Shown: positions 9,786-21,640, counted from the stretch's first letter. The stretch: 45,072 nucleotides of DNA from Acanthaster planci (GCF_001949145.1 NW_019091439.1:1127432-1172503); one strand, 5' to 3'. Notes: generated by a model not told the origin, from the sequence alone. Made by a program: numbers and translations.

Positions 9786-10576
9786 CCTTTCTAATTTAGC
9801 TTTCAAGTGTGTCTGTCGCGTGGTTGAATTGCAGAGGTTTTGTTGGTTAATCTGCAAAAAGATTGACATTCATCACTGTTAACTGTGTTAACAGCAATCC
9901 TCTGTTGCTTGTCTGAAATGAGCGCTGTGTCCTGTTGGTTGCTCATTACCATCCAAATTGGAGGAGGAGGAGCCAGATATTAAGATCCTCAAATGGGCGT
10001 TGTTGCCATAGATGCTAGGGAGGTGGTAAGCCTTGACTGCTCTTGTTTTTTATAAAGACCTTGGAGCCTGTTACCTCTTACTACTGGTGCATGATTTCAA
10101 GATCCTGTAGTCACGATACCTGTATTGTGTAAAAAAAATGCAATTGCCAACTTTAAAAATACCGATCTTTGGGATGTTTGCAGTATAATTATTATATTCG
10201 CCGGTGTATGTATTTTATGTTTATGGTCCAGGTTTTGATAGCAATTGTATGGAACCAGCGAAACAAAACAGCAGATAATAGCTAAATGAAAGGATCAACT
10301 GGCTTGTTTTGTCTGTTTTTCGTGTTAACATGGTTTGTATTTGTGTTGAGCCATTCATATCACTGAACAAAATGAAAAGTCATCTCTTACAAGTTGGCTG
10401 TACACTGTACATGCACATTTAAAGCACCTTAACGTGCATTATGGCTGTGGAGCGTGTACTGCTGACAGGTATGTTTTGGCTGACAAAAGACATGAAAGGG
10501 AAGCCAAGTGTTAAAAGTAAACATGATGGAGACTCAAAATGAAATGTGTAGAACATAACTGTATTGTCGTCGTGTT

Positions 10577-10690
10577 GTAACCAAGTCAATTTTTCCTAAG
10601 TCAAGTCAAGTCTCCAGTCAAATTTTCCCAAGTCAAGTTACAAGTCAATTTTCTCCAAGTCAAGTCAATTTGCACCCAGTCAGGTTTTGA
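10577..10690 (+). repeat. AAGTC-rich repeat, array 2 left part
   Basis: Contains CCAAGTCAAGTCAATTT, TAAGTCAAGTCAAGTCTCC and similar units, as in array 1. It stops at about 10,690 and the same type of unit restarts at about 11,008, as if one array had been split by about 320 bp of unrelated sequence. Confidence 0.65.
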
Positions 10691-11007
10691 TGATTGTATT
10701 AAAGAAGTTTCTTCAGTTATGGTTTCAGATCATGTACATGTACGGAATATAAAGAATAATTGCTGTACTGAACAATGAATGATATGTCAAACAAAAGGCA
10801 TGCCTCTAGATCACAGCGTGCGGCCTGCCTGTTCAGACCCGGCTGCACAATACATGAATAACGAGGCAGCTTGCTTTTGTGCTCACTACTCTACATTGAA
10901 AGGGTTGGCGTGGAATGGGTGCTCTCTCCAACCGATTATTTCTGGACACGAAAGTTTGTGTTTATTATTTTTAACAAACATTTGGCACAAATTCCAATTT
11001 AGTTTGC

Positions 11008-11135
11008 AAGTCATGTTCTTTCAAGTCAAGTAGACTACCATATCAAGTCATTTTTTCGAAGTCAAATCAAGTCTCATGTAAAAATAATTCTGAGTTGAGT
11101 CCGACTTGAGTCCAATGACGTCAGTTACTTGAGTC
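11008..11135 (+). repeat. AAGTC-rich repeat, array 2 right part
   Basis: Starts with CAAGTCATGTTCTTTCAAGT and ends with a segment containing GAGTCCGACTTGAGTCCAA. The end segment corresponds to that of array 1 (GAGTCCGACTCTAGTCCAAG), so the arrays share a defined right end and are not just random simple repeats. Confidence 0.65.
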
Positions 11136-11480
11136 GAGAGTTCTGATTTGCTGTGTAGTGGATCAGTACTACAAAGGTTGAATGGCTGCGAAGCAGGTTT
11201 GAAAGGGGGAGCCAAAACGGGGATGGATCCAAAATATTTTAGTGGGGAAGGGTCAGTTGTTTGCATCTTCAGTTGCTTGGTAGAAAGTGGGAGAGGGGGA
11301 TGGTTACATGTACCTTTCAAAAATGGGGAGGGGAACAGACGTGGTATTAAGGAAGGACTTTGCAGCAACAATGTTTTATGTTTTTTGACAGTTGATTAAC
11401 ATTTCATTTTTACATCCTGGTGAGTTGAGTTACTGGGCTCCAATGCCACTGCCCTAAAGAGCCAAGAATTACCGGTACCT

Positions 11481-11936
11481 GTACATGATACAGTTCATTT
11501 GATTGGTTACTTTTTCCACTCCTTGACATTGATACATTGAATTTTGAATTACTCCTATAACAGCCTTACATGATACAAATGATATAGATTATCTGATTGG
11601 CTACTTTTGTTCCCTCCCACTATATTGACACATTGGCTGTGTTTGCCTGTGTCACTCTCCATATGCAGAGGTACAAGAAAATCTTGCATGCCCATTACTC
11701 TGGGGATCACCCGACAGGAATGGTGTACCTTTGTGCCATATGGAAATGAGAAAGTGATGCATGGGTATACATGTACTCCCGCTCTGATTGAAAAAAAAAC
11801 TCATTACATTACATTACCCACAGGTCTGTACTCAGGAGTGCACAGTACTCCTGCCATTGAGTAACATGAGTAACAGCCTATGTTGATACAAATCTTTTGA
11901 TTGACCACTTTCTTTACCTCCCTATTTTCATTGCAG
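11481..11936 (+). repeat. Three copies of an intronic segment ending at a ZCCHC8 splice acceptor
   Basis: Segments near 11,481-11,540, 11,565-11,636 and 11,876-11,936 share GATACA, TTGATTGG-like, a TACTTT pyrimidine stretch and TTGACA or CATTG endings. The third supplies the polypyrimidine tract and AG used by the ZCCHC8 exon at 11,937. The second is followed by another plausible acceptor (CATATGCAG, about 11,668). Partial duplication of an intron 3' end is the simplest reading. Confidence 0.45.
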
Positions 11937-14900
11937 AGATCCTCCAAGCCCTTGAGGAACGATTTTGCCAATAGCTCATCTGATGAGGCCTTCATGGTGA
12001 CCAGCAATGTGCAATACTACCAGATGTTCTGCCTGGACAGCCTCGGTCAACCGCTGGTGGACGCAAACCCTCAGCTGACTGAAGGATGGCATGTACCTCT
12101 GTATCCTTGAGGAAAAGGTCCATGTGGTGGAAAAATCCCCATTGAATGTTTAAATATTTTTGGCAAGACGCCCAACATAAATCACAATACCCCTGTTGCA
12201 CGCATCTTATCCTATTCCAAGGTGGTGCTATACTTTGTAAGGGGGCAGGCGGTCAAGGGGTTAGGTTTGTGACTCTTGCCCAGAGGGTCTGGGGTTCGAA
12301 TCCAGCTGCCGGCCATATTTTGTGGCCTTGGGCAAGCCACTTAACCCTTGCTTGCCTCTCTTTACCTACATGTAGGTGTATAATTGGCAGGGGCACTAGC
12401 TTGGGAGGAACCAGCTTCAGAATGGCATTCCACACTAGACATATTCTTAGTCGTTTCATGCCAAGGGAATTGGAGATAAGCACTAGCCTGATGAGCCAAA
12501 TTGCTCGGAACAGACTAGCCTCTTTTGCTCTGCTCTTCAAGAGAAAATCTTCGTGGAACAAGGACAGGCATACTCATGCCAAAGATTTTGCAACATCCTG
12601 GTGGCTGAAAGGCCAAGTCATTGTCCTCAACACATTTGCTGGTGCCAGCCTTTGCGTTATATATGTTGGCAAAAGATATTTTGGTGAGGTTTTGACATTC
12701 AATGTGACCAACCCACATTAATTTTCGCAGAAGAGGAAAACAAACATTTTCTCATGTTTGGAATTATCAATTCCATTTTCCTCAAGATCTGACAGCTACA
12801 CTGTGATATTCCATGAAGCCCTTCCCATCGACGAAACTGAGAAACCTAGTCAAAATAGAGCGTGAGTACCTTTTTTTTTTAAAGATCAGTAAAATTGGTC
12901 CACCTGTATTCCTGGTGGCATTATCGTGGCCAACTCTTTTCAAAATCTGGTTGTGAGTATTCAAGCAGGAATGCTTGATCTACATAAAGCCTGCGTATAC
13001 ATGGGTGATTCTATAAATTAGGGGTCCAACGGGGGGACATTTGGTGTCCTGTTACATGTGAAGCCAGTCAACTTTTCTTCATGTAAAATTGTAACATTAT
13101 CAAACATTTTGCAGATTGAACAGTGCATTGTACAAGTCATAAACAATGTAATACTGTTTGATCTACAGAATGTGAACAGTACTAATATTAGTTCCATCCA
13201 GAAAAGCTGAATGGTTTCACCCGTAACAGAACACCAAAATGTCCCCAAGTTGGACCTCTAATTCATATAATCACCCACATGTAAGTTGTTGGTACCAATA
13301 GCAGGCAAGATGTCAAGACGGAAGTAGAAGAGATGATGTGTGACCCAGTTAATCCAAAAATGTGAAAAAAGACTCACTCGACTCTTACTGATAAATATTA
13401 AGTTTCTCTTCTTCCTGTGTGATAAGGCCATGACTTGTTTACAGTGAAATGGACGGCACTTGCCTTGTGGATGCATAATTCTAACCTTTGATTCTCTCTT
13501 GGCTTTGTTTAATGTTAGGAAACGCAGTAAAGCGACTTGTTGGAATTGTGGTGAGGAAGGTCACTCACTACGAGATTGTCCATATGTAAGTTGTCGCACC
13601 GAACCAAATAAGTTGTCACAGTGATTCGAAGATTGTTCAGTCTCTGTGTGTACAAACTTGTGGAGAATTCAGAGAAGCATTGTTTTGAATCTCTCAACAT
13701 GGGTAATAAAGACCTGAAATCAGTAGTTGATAGGATTTGCAGTTTGGGAGGGGAGAACTTAGGCCCGCAATCCAGCTGCTTATGCATCTTGTGTCCCTGA
13801 GCAAGACTTTTACCCACATATACTTTATCTCAGATCTGGAAGGAAAATATGGGTGTCAGCATAAAGACTGTATGTATCACAATCATCTTAGAGATGGCAT
13901 GATAACGTTCCAGTATTTTATTGCCGTCTGTATCACAAACCTTCCTCAGAATGTTTGTTCCTTCTCTTCATCTCCTGATCTGGTCCATGGTCAGTGAATG
14001 TGGCTTTAATACCTTCATAGCCTGGGTGGTGGTGTTACCATAACTGTGCATACTTCGCGAACTGAACCTCTTTGGTTGGGTCTTAAAACAGCCCAGAGAT
14101 CCAGAGAAGATCAGCCTGGCCAAGAAAGAGTTCATGGAGCAGAGTGCGGAGAATCTCTCGTTGAACCAGCGCTACCACAAAGAGGGAGAAGAAGGAGGTT
14201 TTGACCAGCGCTTTGCCAAGTTCAGACCGGGACAGATCAGGTTAGACTGGTGATTGATCCTGCAGGGAGCTGTTGGGGGCACAATGTGGTTTCCCCCTTG
14301 GCATACTGTCAACTTTTGTTGTTAAATGTTGGAAGTGGCAGCATTTGAGAAATGGCACTAGTCTTGTTTTCTGTCTTTCTACTTTCCTGAAGCGATGACC
14401 TCAGGGAAGCCTTGGGCCTAGACAGACAGCAGATTCCTCCCTACATCTTCCAGATGCGGTTGCTAGGGTACCCACCCGGTTACTTGAAACAGGCAGAGGT
14501 GATGAAGTCGGGGCTGACGGTGTATGACATCAAAGGTAAGGACGGGCTGTCCTGGACTCATGCTAACAGAACTGGGTAGCATTTCAAACTCACTGTTGGC
14601 TAGTTACAGTGACCAGAATTGGACGCCACTATCGCAGTGATGCTAAGCTTTCATGAATTGCAGATTTGTACAGGTAGGGATTGCATATTGAGCATATTAT
14701 GCCTAGATATTTATTTTCCAATTAGCATGTTCCTAATCTTGAAAGCTGAAATACACTGACCACAGGCACAGCTTCAAGGAATAATGTAAATTTACATCGA
14801 AGCATTTGAACTCTTTCTCCAAACCTTTTGAATTTGAAAGATGGAGATGAACCGGGACAAATCCATGCTGATGAAGCTGACACCAGGCCGACCTATGACC

Positions 14901-17526
14901 CCTTGAAATTGATTGAATATCCAGGCTTCAACATAGCCTTACCAGACGGCGTCAGAGAAGTATGTATCTTTAATGCACACCCACGCTACAGAATTCCAGA
15001 GCAATTTTTTATGGGGGGGTGCAGGTAGGAGGCGAAACTTTTTGGGAGGGAACAAAACTTTGGGAATTTCTATATTTAACCCTTTATAGCCATTCTCAAG
15101 GGTGAGGCTAAATTTTGGGACCTTTTTACACACTCTGGGAAGGATTAGAAATGAAATAAAGGAAGTTTTACCGCTCTGTTTCTGGGGGGGCAGGGGACGT
15201 GACCCCTGTTGGCACCCTGCAGATCGGCCAGTGGAGCCATTTGCACCCACCTCGTAAATTGTATGTCATGATTTTATGTAGGGCTTGAAAATGCATTCTT
15301 ACAACTTCTGTTTGTAGAAGCAGGTGACATGGATGCCCTCATGCTTCATTTGTTTTGTAGGATGACCAGGTGTGGCACCCTGACTCGGCTGTGTGACTTC
15401 ACCTGTCATCGGAGTATGTGATGCTTTATGGCATTGCTGACCCTTAAAGAGTCAGCATTATGGGGTCCACATTTTGTTGCTAAAAAAACTACCTTCATTG
15501 TCTTGTCATTTAAAAAAGGGAGAGATTTGGAGTCAAAAATGATACTTTGCCTTTGGCTATATAACCAGGTTCCCATCTCATGGCTCAGTAACACTGATAC
15601 ATGTAACTACAGCAGAATATTCTGCATCAACTATGAGCATATCTTGCAGGCCAGCAAGGAAATTTGAGCTACATGTATGTGTGTGTGTAAATTTTTGTAG
15701 CTTAGAATTCTGTGGTGACTCGATGAGTGCGGGGTTTTGTTCTAACACTATAAGCACGGAATGTTCTGTGTTAGCGCAGATTTCTTCGGTTAGCAGTCAT
15801 GAAATAAGGCCCAGACATTTAATCCCTTGTTGAAAGAGATGATAAATTCCATTCGTTTGTGTGTGTGTCTTGCCCACCAGCCCGAGGGCGTGCCCCCGAT
15901 GCACCCTGCCCACAGCAAGCAAGCCTTCCAGTTGTTCATGACGCCGCCCAGGGTTTCCGACAACGGACAGAAGAGGGCGCGCAGCAGGGACTTTACCGAG
16001 GACCCCAGTAAGAAGCGGCCACGCTTTGAGCGAGTGGAGGTAGACATGGAAGTAGATGAAGCAAGTAAGTGGGTTGGTTGAATGAGAATGTATAGAGCAT
16101 GTTGGAGTAATTCAGCTGCTTATATTTTGTAATTGCGCATCGGCCGTGGAGTGGAGGTAAACATGGAAGTAGATGAAGCAAGTGAGTGTGTTGGTTAAAT
16201 GAGAAGATATCGAGCTGTGTTGGATTGATTACAGTTGCTTATATTTCATAGTGTTGCAGTCAAGTATGTCATTTCACATGTTCAAAAGCACTCACAATAG
16301 ACGATATTCATGTGTCGGCCATCTTGGATTGAAAGTGAGGTAAAACTTTTCATTTTGGGAACTTGAGAGTAAAAAATAAATGCAACAAAATAAAATTCAA
16401 TACAAATTCATGCCAGTTTGTGTTTGGAATAACTTAAGATTTGTGATAAATTACATGTATATGTTACATTTAACAGATTGCATTGAATATGACAGATACG
16501 GAAAACAAGATAAAGAAACTGCCTTTCCCATGACTAAGGTTTATTGATTCACAAATACTTGCAGGTTTTCTGTCAATTTCCTGTCAATTTTCTCTTTTTG
16601 AGTGTTATCAGAATGTTTTGTTTGTACACACAATTGTTGCCCTGTTGTGGGACTGATTGACTGATTGTGGCTGTCAATTTTCTGATGAAGATGCTGCAGA
16701 CTTCAAGCCACCATTGCCACCCACTCCTATACCTGAGACTCCACCCCCTTTACCATCGTCCACGCCCCCGCCTACACCGGGTACCACACCTAGGTTCACG
16801 TCTGTAGACATGCCCAGTGAGCTGTTGAGTGTCAGGAGCCCAGGCAGCACCGATGTTGAAGCAGAAGACGCCAGCCAGTCCTCAGCCACGCCTGGCTCTG
16901 TGTCGCCCTCCATGGACGACCTCGAGAGAATGCAGAGCCGGCTGCGCGAGGCCCTTATGCAGGCAGCCACTGACGACGGGAGCATCACACAGTCAGATGC
17001 CAGTGACAAGTTTGTGGTGGACGGGGAGGAATTCTTTGTGGAGTCGGTGTCCGATGAAAGTGAAGAGACTGAAGAGAGGGCTTTGCACGCTGATGAAGAT
17101 GTTCCTAAACATGCAAGCTCATGTGATGAAGATATACAAACTCAGAGTTTGGAGTCAAGGTCTCCAGAAGGTACGAGTTTTGCCAAAGAGGAATGTGAAC
17201 TGAGTACTTTTGAAGATGTTCAGGAAAGTGGTACTTTGACAGAACAGGAAGCCAGTTTACCAACATCTGAACGGACTGCGGAGGACCGGAGTGAGGAGGC
17301 CGAAGAGGAGGAATCCAAAGCTGTCGGAGGTGGAGATGACTTGGTGCCGGGGGAGCTAGCCGAGGGGAGCCTGGACACAACCCCCAATCGCTCGGGGGTG
17401 CCGCATCTCAGCAAGTTCGCTGTGGGGATCTCACCCCATGAGAACGAGAACCTGACAGAGACCACGGGAATACTGAAAAGAATCCTGAGTATCTTCAAGA
17501 GGAAGAAAGGGAAGCCGTCAAGCTGA
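11937..17526 (+). CDS. ZCCHC8: ZCCHC8, zinc-knuckle scaffold of the NEXT complex (5' incomplete)
   Basis: Nine exons join in phase: 11937-12100, 12796-12861, 13519-13585, 14092-14240, 14393-14535, 14841-14959, 15361-15390, 15881-16064 and 16691-17526 (585 codons plus TGA). In human cells ZCCHC8 bridges RBM7 and the helicase MTR4 in the nucleoplasm and directs non-coding RNAs to the exosome. Visible in order: LGQPLVDANPQLTEGW (human LGQPLLNENPQLSEGW); CCHC knuckle CWNCGEEGHSLRDC; PSP domain with RFAKFRPG, PYIFQMRLLGYPPGYLK; YPGFNIALP; a basic KKRPRFERVE stretch; proline-rich PPLPPTPIPETPPPLPSS; a long acidic Ser/Glu region; and the C-terminal block HLSKFAVGISPHENEN matching the MTR4-activating tail. 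All donors are GT and acceptors AG. About 170 N-terminal residues (coiled coil, RBM7 side) were not found. The short 30-nt exon and its GTGTGA donor are the least certain joins. Confidence 0.93.
12240..12410 (+). mobile_element. tRNA-derived SINE in a ZCCHC8 intron
   Basis: A tRNA-like head runs from GGTCAAGGGGTTAGG (box A region) to a perfect box B (GGGGTTCGAATCC, about 12,292-12,304), spaced as in a tRNA. A typical SINE body follows: CCTTGGGCAAGCCACTTAAC, then GCCTCTCTTTACC and a GGTGTATAATTGGCA segment. These blocks recur in marine invertebrate SINEs. The RNA polymerase III promoter looks intact. It cannot be a functional tRNA because the acceptor stem does not pair. Confidence 0.75.
13003..13276. 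mobile_element. Fully palindromic foldback element 2 in a ZCCHC8 intron
   Basis: Left half GGGTGATTCTATAAATTAGG then GGTCCAAC, GGGGACATTTGGTGT and CTGTTAC is matched by the complement of the right half, which ends at AATCACCC (13,269-13,276). The inner part also pairs (GCAGATTGAACAGT with ACTGTTTGATCTAC), so nearly the whole 274 bp can fold into one hairpin. The flanks carry ACAT on each side, a possible 4-bp target duplication. No coding capacity. It lies between the exons ending at 12,861 and starting at 13,519. Confidence 0.8.
16013..16246 (+). repeat. 117-bp tandem duplication of an exon end with its splice donor
   Basis: The last coding bases of the ZCCHC8 exon ending at 16,064 (GTGGAGGTAGACATGGAAGT ... 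GATGAAGCA), the donor GTAAGT and about 60 nt of intron are repeated 117 bp downstream. The second copy reads GTGGAGGTAAACATGGAAGT with donor GTGAGT after GCAA. If the second donor were used, the retained sequence would enter a TGA shortly after the first donor, so the protein would end early. Confidence 0.85.
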
Positions 17527-18217
17527 GATTGGCCGAATGCTTGTAGACATGAGACCTGTTTCCTCAAGATTTTTGTCTTCAAAAACTGTGTTTAAATGGC
17601 CTCGTGCAAAATCTAGCGGCTGATCTCATGAAACTTTTGGTTCCTTGCAGTAGGCATAAGTGTTGCACAGCAAACTCACCTGCGCAGTACTTATGATCAA
17701 TTTCACAAAATGTTGCTTTTTTCTCAACATTTTAAACACTTTAAGCGTCTTGAGTAGTAAAAAACCCTCCCAGCTAGGACAACGTCTGTTGTCTTCAAGG
17801 TGTTTATACCAATTGCCAAACAGTTGTGGGATCAGCTGTGTTGAAACAGTTGGTGTGGGGCAAATCTAAACATTTTCTCACAAGTGAGAGCTGTAAGCTC
17901 ATCAGTGATGGGCTGTACAACTGCAGCAATTAGTTAACAAAATTATTTATTTGCTATTGGTTTGCCATAACTTACTGTGCCCAAGACAGTTTACACAGGG
18001 TACTGCATGCCCTGATTTGATATATAAGGTGTAGACTTCCACACTGTGTGACTTTGCTGGAATGGGTCATAACTATTTGCGTCGTGTCAGTGCTAAAAGG
18101 CCCTCACTGGAAAATTGCTTTGAAAGGTCCTTATTGGAAATTACTAATCTAAACTTGAAATCGGGCAACAAAATTTATTTGGTTAAATTTAATATGTTGG
18201 CCCAAGAAAACTAGTTC

Positions 18218-18227
18218 AATAAATAAA
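18218..18227 (+). promoter_or_regulatory. Overlapping polyadenylation signals for ZCCHC8
   Basis: Two overlapping AATAAA hexamers (18,218-18,223 and 18,222-18,227) are a clear candidate polyadenylation signal about 690 nt after the ZCCHC8 stop. A further AATAAA lies near 18,360. Confidence 0.55.
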
Positions 18228-18239
18228 AGTACATCAAAT

Positions 18240-20480
18240 GCATTCTGTTTGAATACAATATTTTTTTCCTGCTCAGAGTAAGGCCCTAAAGAGTATTTTT
18301 TTAAAAATTTTTCTGTAATGACCATTTAGCACTGAGCCGATGATTGCACAAAGTTTTTATAATAAAAGGTGGAATATTTTGAGTTATGCCATTGCCCAAA
18401 GTTTCCTGAAATCAGCCGTGGTCCATACGTGTATATGCATTTCAAAGGGTTTGAAGAAGCTCGCTAGAGAAACAATTATTGAATCATTTCTCGTTGGCCC
18501 TGTACGGTGTGAGTGGTGGTTAAGCAATCACCTGCCAGTATGTACAACCCCACAGTAGTGTCACTCCTTGATGCATCATTTGGAAGGTGCTGAGATGAAT
18601 GGACGGACATGCACCAAGTCAGATGGACAGAGATGTTGTCTTGATAGATCTACAGGCCCCACTGAAAGTATCAAAACATTACCTGCAGCTGTAATGTTCT
18701 GCAGTTCTTGTGGAAATTTGCCTTAATTGCTTGATGTAGGACATTTGCCAAGGTTGAATTCACTTGATAAGGCCACATTTTACGGAAATTGTTTGAAGCT
18801 GAAAAAAAACTGAAAGCTAAGGCCGGGTTTGATCAGCAACCATAATAACTGGTCAGTGTTGATTGGTTGGTTGATAACATTGGTCAAATTTCCCAGAAAT
18901 AAGGATATATTTTGGGCATAGTGTACTGAGCAGAATCAACTATTGGTCGACAAGTTTATTGAACTTCGCCATACGTATTAAGCGAAAATAAAGTTACACC
19001 AGTGTTCAGCTCTCAACTAAAATGTGTAAGGGATCTGCTTAAAATGGTATTTTCCTGCTTTCTGTATGAGGAACTGAACAAGTACAGCATATAGGCCATG
19101 AAAACTTTGTGCAAAAGGAGACGTGTTCAACAAAACTGCCAGTCCACTGTTTTGATTTTGATTTTATTTTATTTTATTATTTTCATTTTTTTTTTTAGCA
19201 AGAGGAGGGTAATGCTATCTCAGTGCCCAATTGGAACTTTGTACCGAGATGTATTTTTGTAGGCATTTGTTTCGTGGCTGGAAGAACTCATAATTTCCTT
19301 TAGATGCCCTTTTTTGTACTTGTATAAAAACTTAAGTTCTTCCAAGAAGCCTGTACTGTATGTGCCCCCCCCAACTCGGGGGGGGGGCTCAAAACTTCAA
19401 CTCAGAACATTGTACACTTCTAAAAATAATTACATAACTTTTCGGAGGGGAACAGAAAATGTTTAAAATTTGTACTTCAGCATTTTTGTTCTCACAAAGG
19501 CTTTTACTTTTTTATCGAGTGGGCTTTTTATGCTAATATTGAAGACCATTTTTCATTGGAGGAGAGCTGAAACTCCTTGTTTTATGGTAAAAGCACATGT
19601 AGCATAAAACAGCAGTAGGCCTACCTTTTTATCTCCCTGGGTTTGGAGACACTATTTATCAAAATAATTTTGTTTACTAATCACACATAGAAAATCTGTG
19701 CCTACTGTTACCATGAATTTTGTATTTATCAATCTAAAAACGATTTCTCAAATTGGAAATACTGTCAACTTTGTATATTTATAGCAATTTTAAAACTTTG
19801 AAGGAACTTTTAGAATGAATGCCAAAAACTGTCAACCCAATTGTGTTTTCGTTGTGCATTATTTTAGTTGTCCGAGTTAATGAAAGCGTGAATGCCCATG
19901 CGTCTAGTGCAGTTGACTACTGTAGTATATGTCATCCACAGAATCACTGCACAGGCAAGCTGCTGGAAAGTCAGGGAAATGGAGAATGTTCATTCTGAGC
20001 AGGAACAAACGAGGGAGTGTTTTCAAATGAAAATGATGGTCCTTTGGTAGGAACCCACCACATCTACGTGCAAGTACGGTATATGCACATTTGGTGCGCG
20101 GCATGCTGAATATGTGCTACAAATTCATGCAGGAATATATGGTCTTTACGCCAAACGCGTGGATGAACCCTGGATGGAAAACTTCTCACCGGCCAGTCTT
20201 TGTTTTGCTGGTGAGGGTGCACTTCAACTCGGAGCCGATAACAAGCTACTGTACATTTAGTTTTCTCAGTTTGCAATGGCAGGCATGGAAAGTAACAAAA
20301 ACCAATGGGTAAAATCAGCTAATCCAAGGGAAAGTTGCCTGTTGGATTGCAGTTTCTGTAGAACTGACCAACAATTGGGGGAAAATGTTGCATGGATTAA
20401 CGATTGGACCCGTGCAACACTCCCATTAAAAACTTTCAGATAGTCTCTAATTTGGAATTTAAGAAAGTAATGGGCTGAGT
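18240..20480. other. Intergenic after ZCCHC8, no gene seen
   Basis: Contains a T-rich low-complexity run (about 19,145-19,198), a poly-C/poly-G hairpin at 19,363-19,389 and a dispersed repeat copy at 19,985-20,285. No exon candidate. Confidence 0.5.
19985..20285 (+). repeat. Dispersed repeat family R, copy 1
   Basis: Shares GAGCAGGAACAAA, GTCCTTTGGTAGG, ATGGTCTT, AACGCGTG and GTGAGGGTGCACTTCA, in the same order and strand, with 44,455-44,760. The copies are clearly homologous but diverged with indels. No protein similarity is recognisable in either. Confidence 0.7.
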
Positions 20481-21640
20481 TTCATTCCTTGCTTCTCAAG
20501 GCAGTCTTTTAAACAGATTCAGCCATGATTGAAAAAGATTCTAGATTGAAATGTTAGATTAGTAGAGATTCTGCCTTTGCCAAGTCCTGATCTTTTGACA
20601 AGGATTGTGTTGTCATTGCCCAATTAAATCAAGGATTTTGCTCAAACTGAAATATCAGCTTGAAAGGATTCAACTATGATCAAAATGCCAGTTCAAATAG
20701 ATTCTGATAAGATACAAATTTCAGTTTTATGTCATTTTTAAGGATTCCTCCAGGATTGGATTGTCGGTTTGAGGTTTCTGCCAGAATCAGAATGTTAATT
20801 TTCTGAAGGATTCAGCTGGGACCGGATGGGAATTTCAATTTTGAGAAAGGTTCAGCTTGAATTGGAACGTCAGTTTGAGAAAAACTCAGTTCTTAAAAAA
20901 GAAAATTAGTTTGGGAAGGATTGTCAGTTGGGTCTGGAAGGCCAAACTTGAGGATTCTGCCCAGATTGGAATGCCAGTTTGAGAAGGGTTTGGCTTGTAA
21001 CAGGACGGCAGTCAGAGACTTCAGCTGGGATTGGAGTATTGATTTAGGATTCCATAAGAATTGGAATGTCGGTTTGAGAAGAATTCTGCTGGGTCTGGAA
21101 TGTCAGTTTAAGAAGGATTCTTCAAGAATCAGAATGGCAGTGTTTGAGAACGATTCTTTTTGGACTGAATTGTGAGTTTGAAGAGGATTCTGCCCGATTG
21201 GATTGGAATGTCGGATTTGGACGGATTCAGCTGGGAGTGCAACGTCAGTTTGATGAAGATTCAAGTAGGTTTGGAGCTTCAGGCTTAGAAGGATTCTTTG
21301 AGGATTGGAACATCAGTTGAGTAAGATTCAGCTTTGATGGGACTTGGTTTGGGGATTCTGTCAGGCTTGGAATGGCAGTTTGAGAAAGATCAAGATAGGG
21401 TTGGAATGTCAGTTTGAGGATTCTACCAGGCTTAGAATGGCAGTTTGAGGATTCTACCAGGATAAGAATGGCAGTTTGAGGATTCTACCAGGATTAGAAT
21501 GTCAGTTTGAGGATTCTACCAGGATTAGAATGTCAGTTTGAGTAGGATTCAGGTAGGATTGGATTTATTGAGGATTCAGCTTGGATCAGAATGGCAGTTT
21601 GAGAGAGATTCAGTCCATTACCAATATAATGCTGGCTTAA
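20480..21640 (+). repeat. Minisatellite (GATTC ... CAGTTTGAG type)
   Basis: Units carrying AGGATTC, a variable CAGGATTGGAATGTCAGTTT part and GAG repeat many times. In the core, four units of exactly 31 bp start at 21,416, 21,447, 21,478 and 21,509 (GAGGATTCTACCAGGATTAG plus 11 bases). Outside the core, units are longer and diverged. The core is therefore the youngest, most recently amplified part. Confidence 0.85.

Larger units (their letters stand above)
9870..11480. other. Region between lectin D and ZCCHC8, no confirmed exon
   Basis: The missing N-terminal exons of ZCCHC8 would be expected in or beyond this stretch, but I could not identify them. An ATG at 10,441 followed after 31 nt by a strong donor (ACAG/GTATGT) is a possible first exon (MAVERVLLT). 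It does not resemble the known N-terminus of ZCCHC8. Two AAGTC-rich arrays are also here. Confidence 0.4.

Noticed and set aside
12240-12310. A genuine tRNA gene
   Set aside because: Box B is perfect, but the acceptor stem does not pair and a SINE body follows.
12146-12721. 191-codon frame inside a ZCCHC8 intron
   Set aside because: It starts before and runs through the SINE, has no recognisable domain, and lies wholly in intron sequence.
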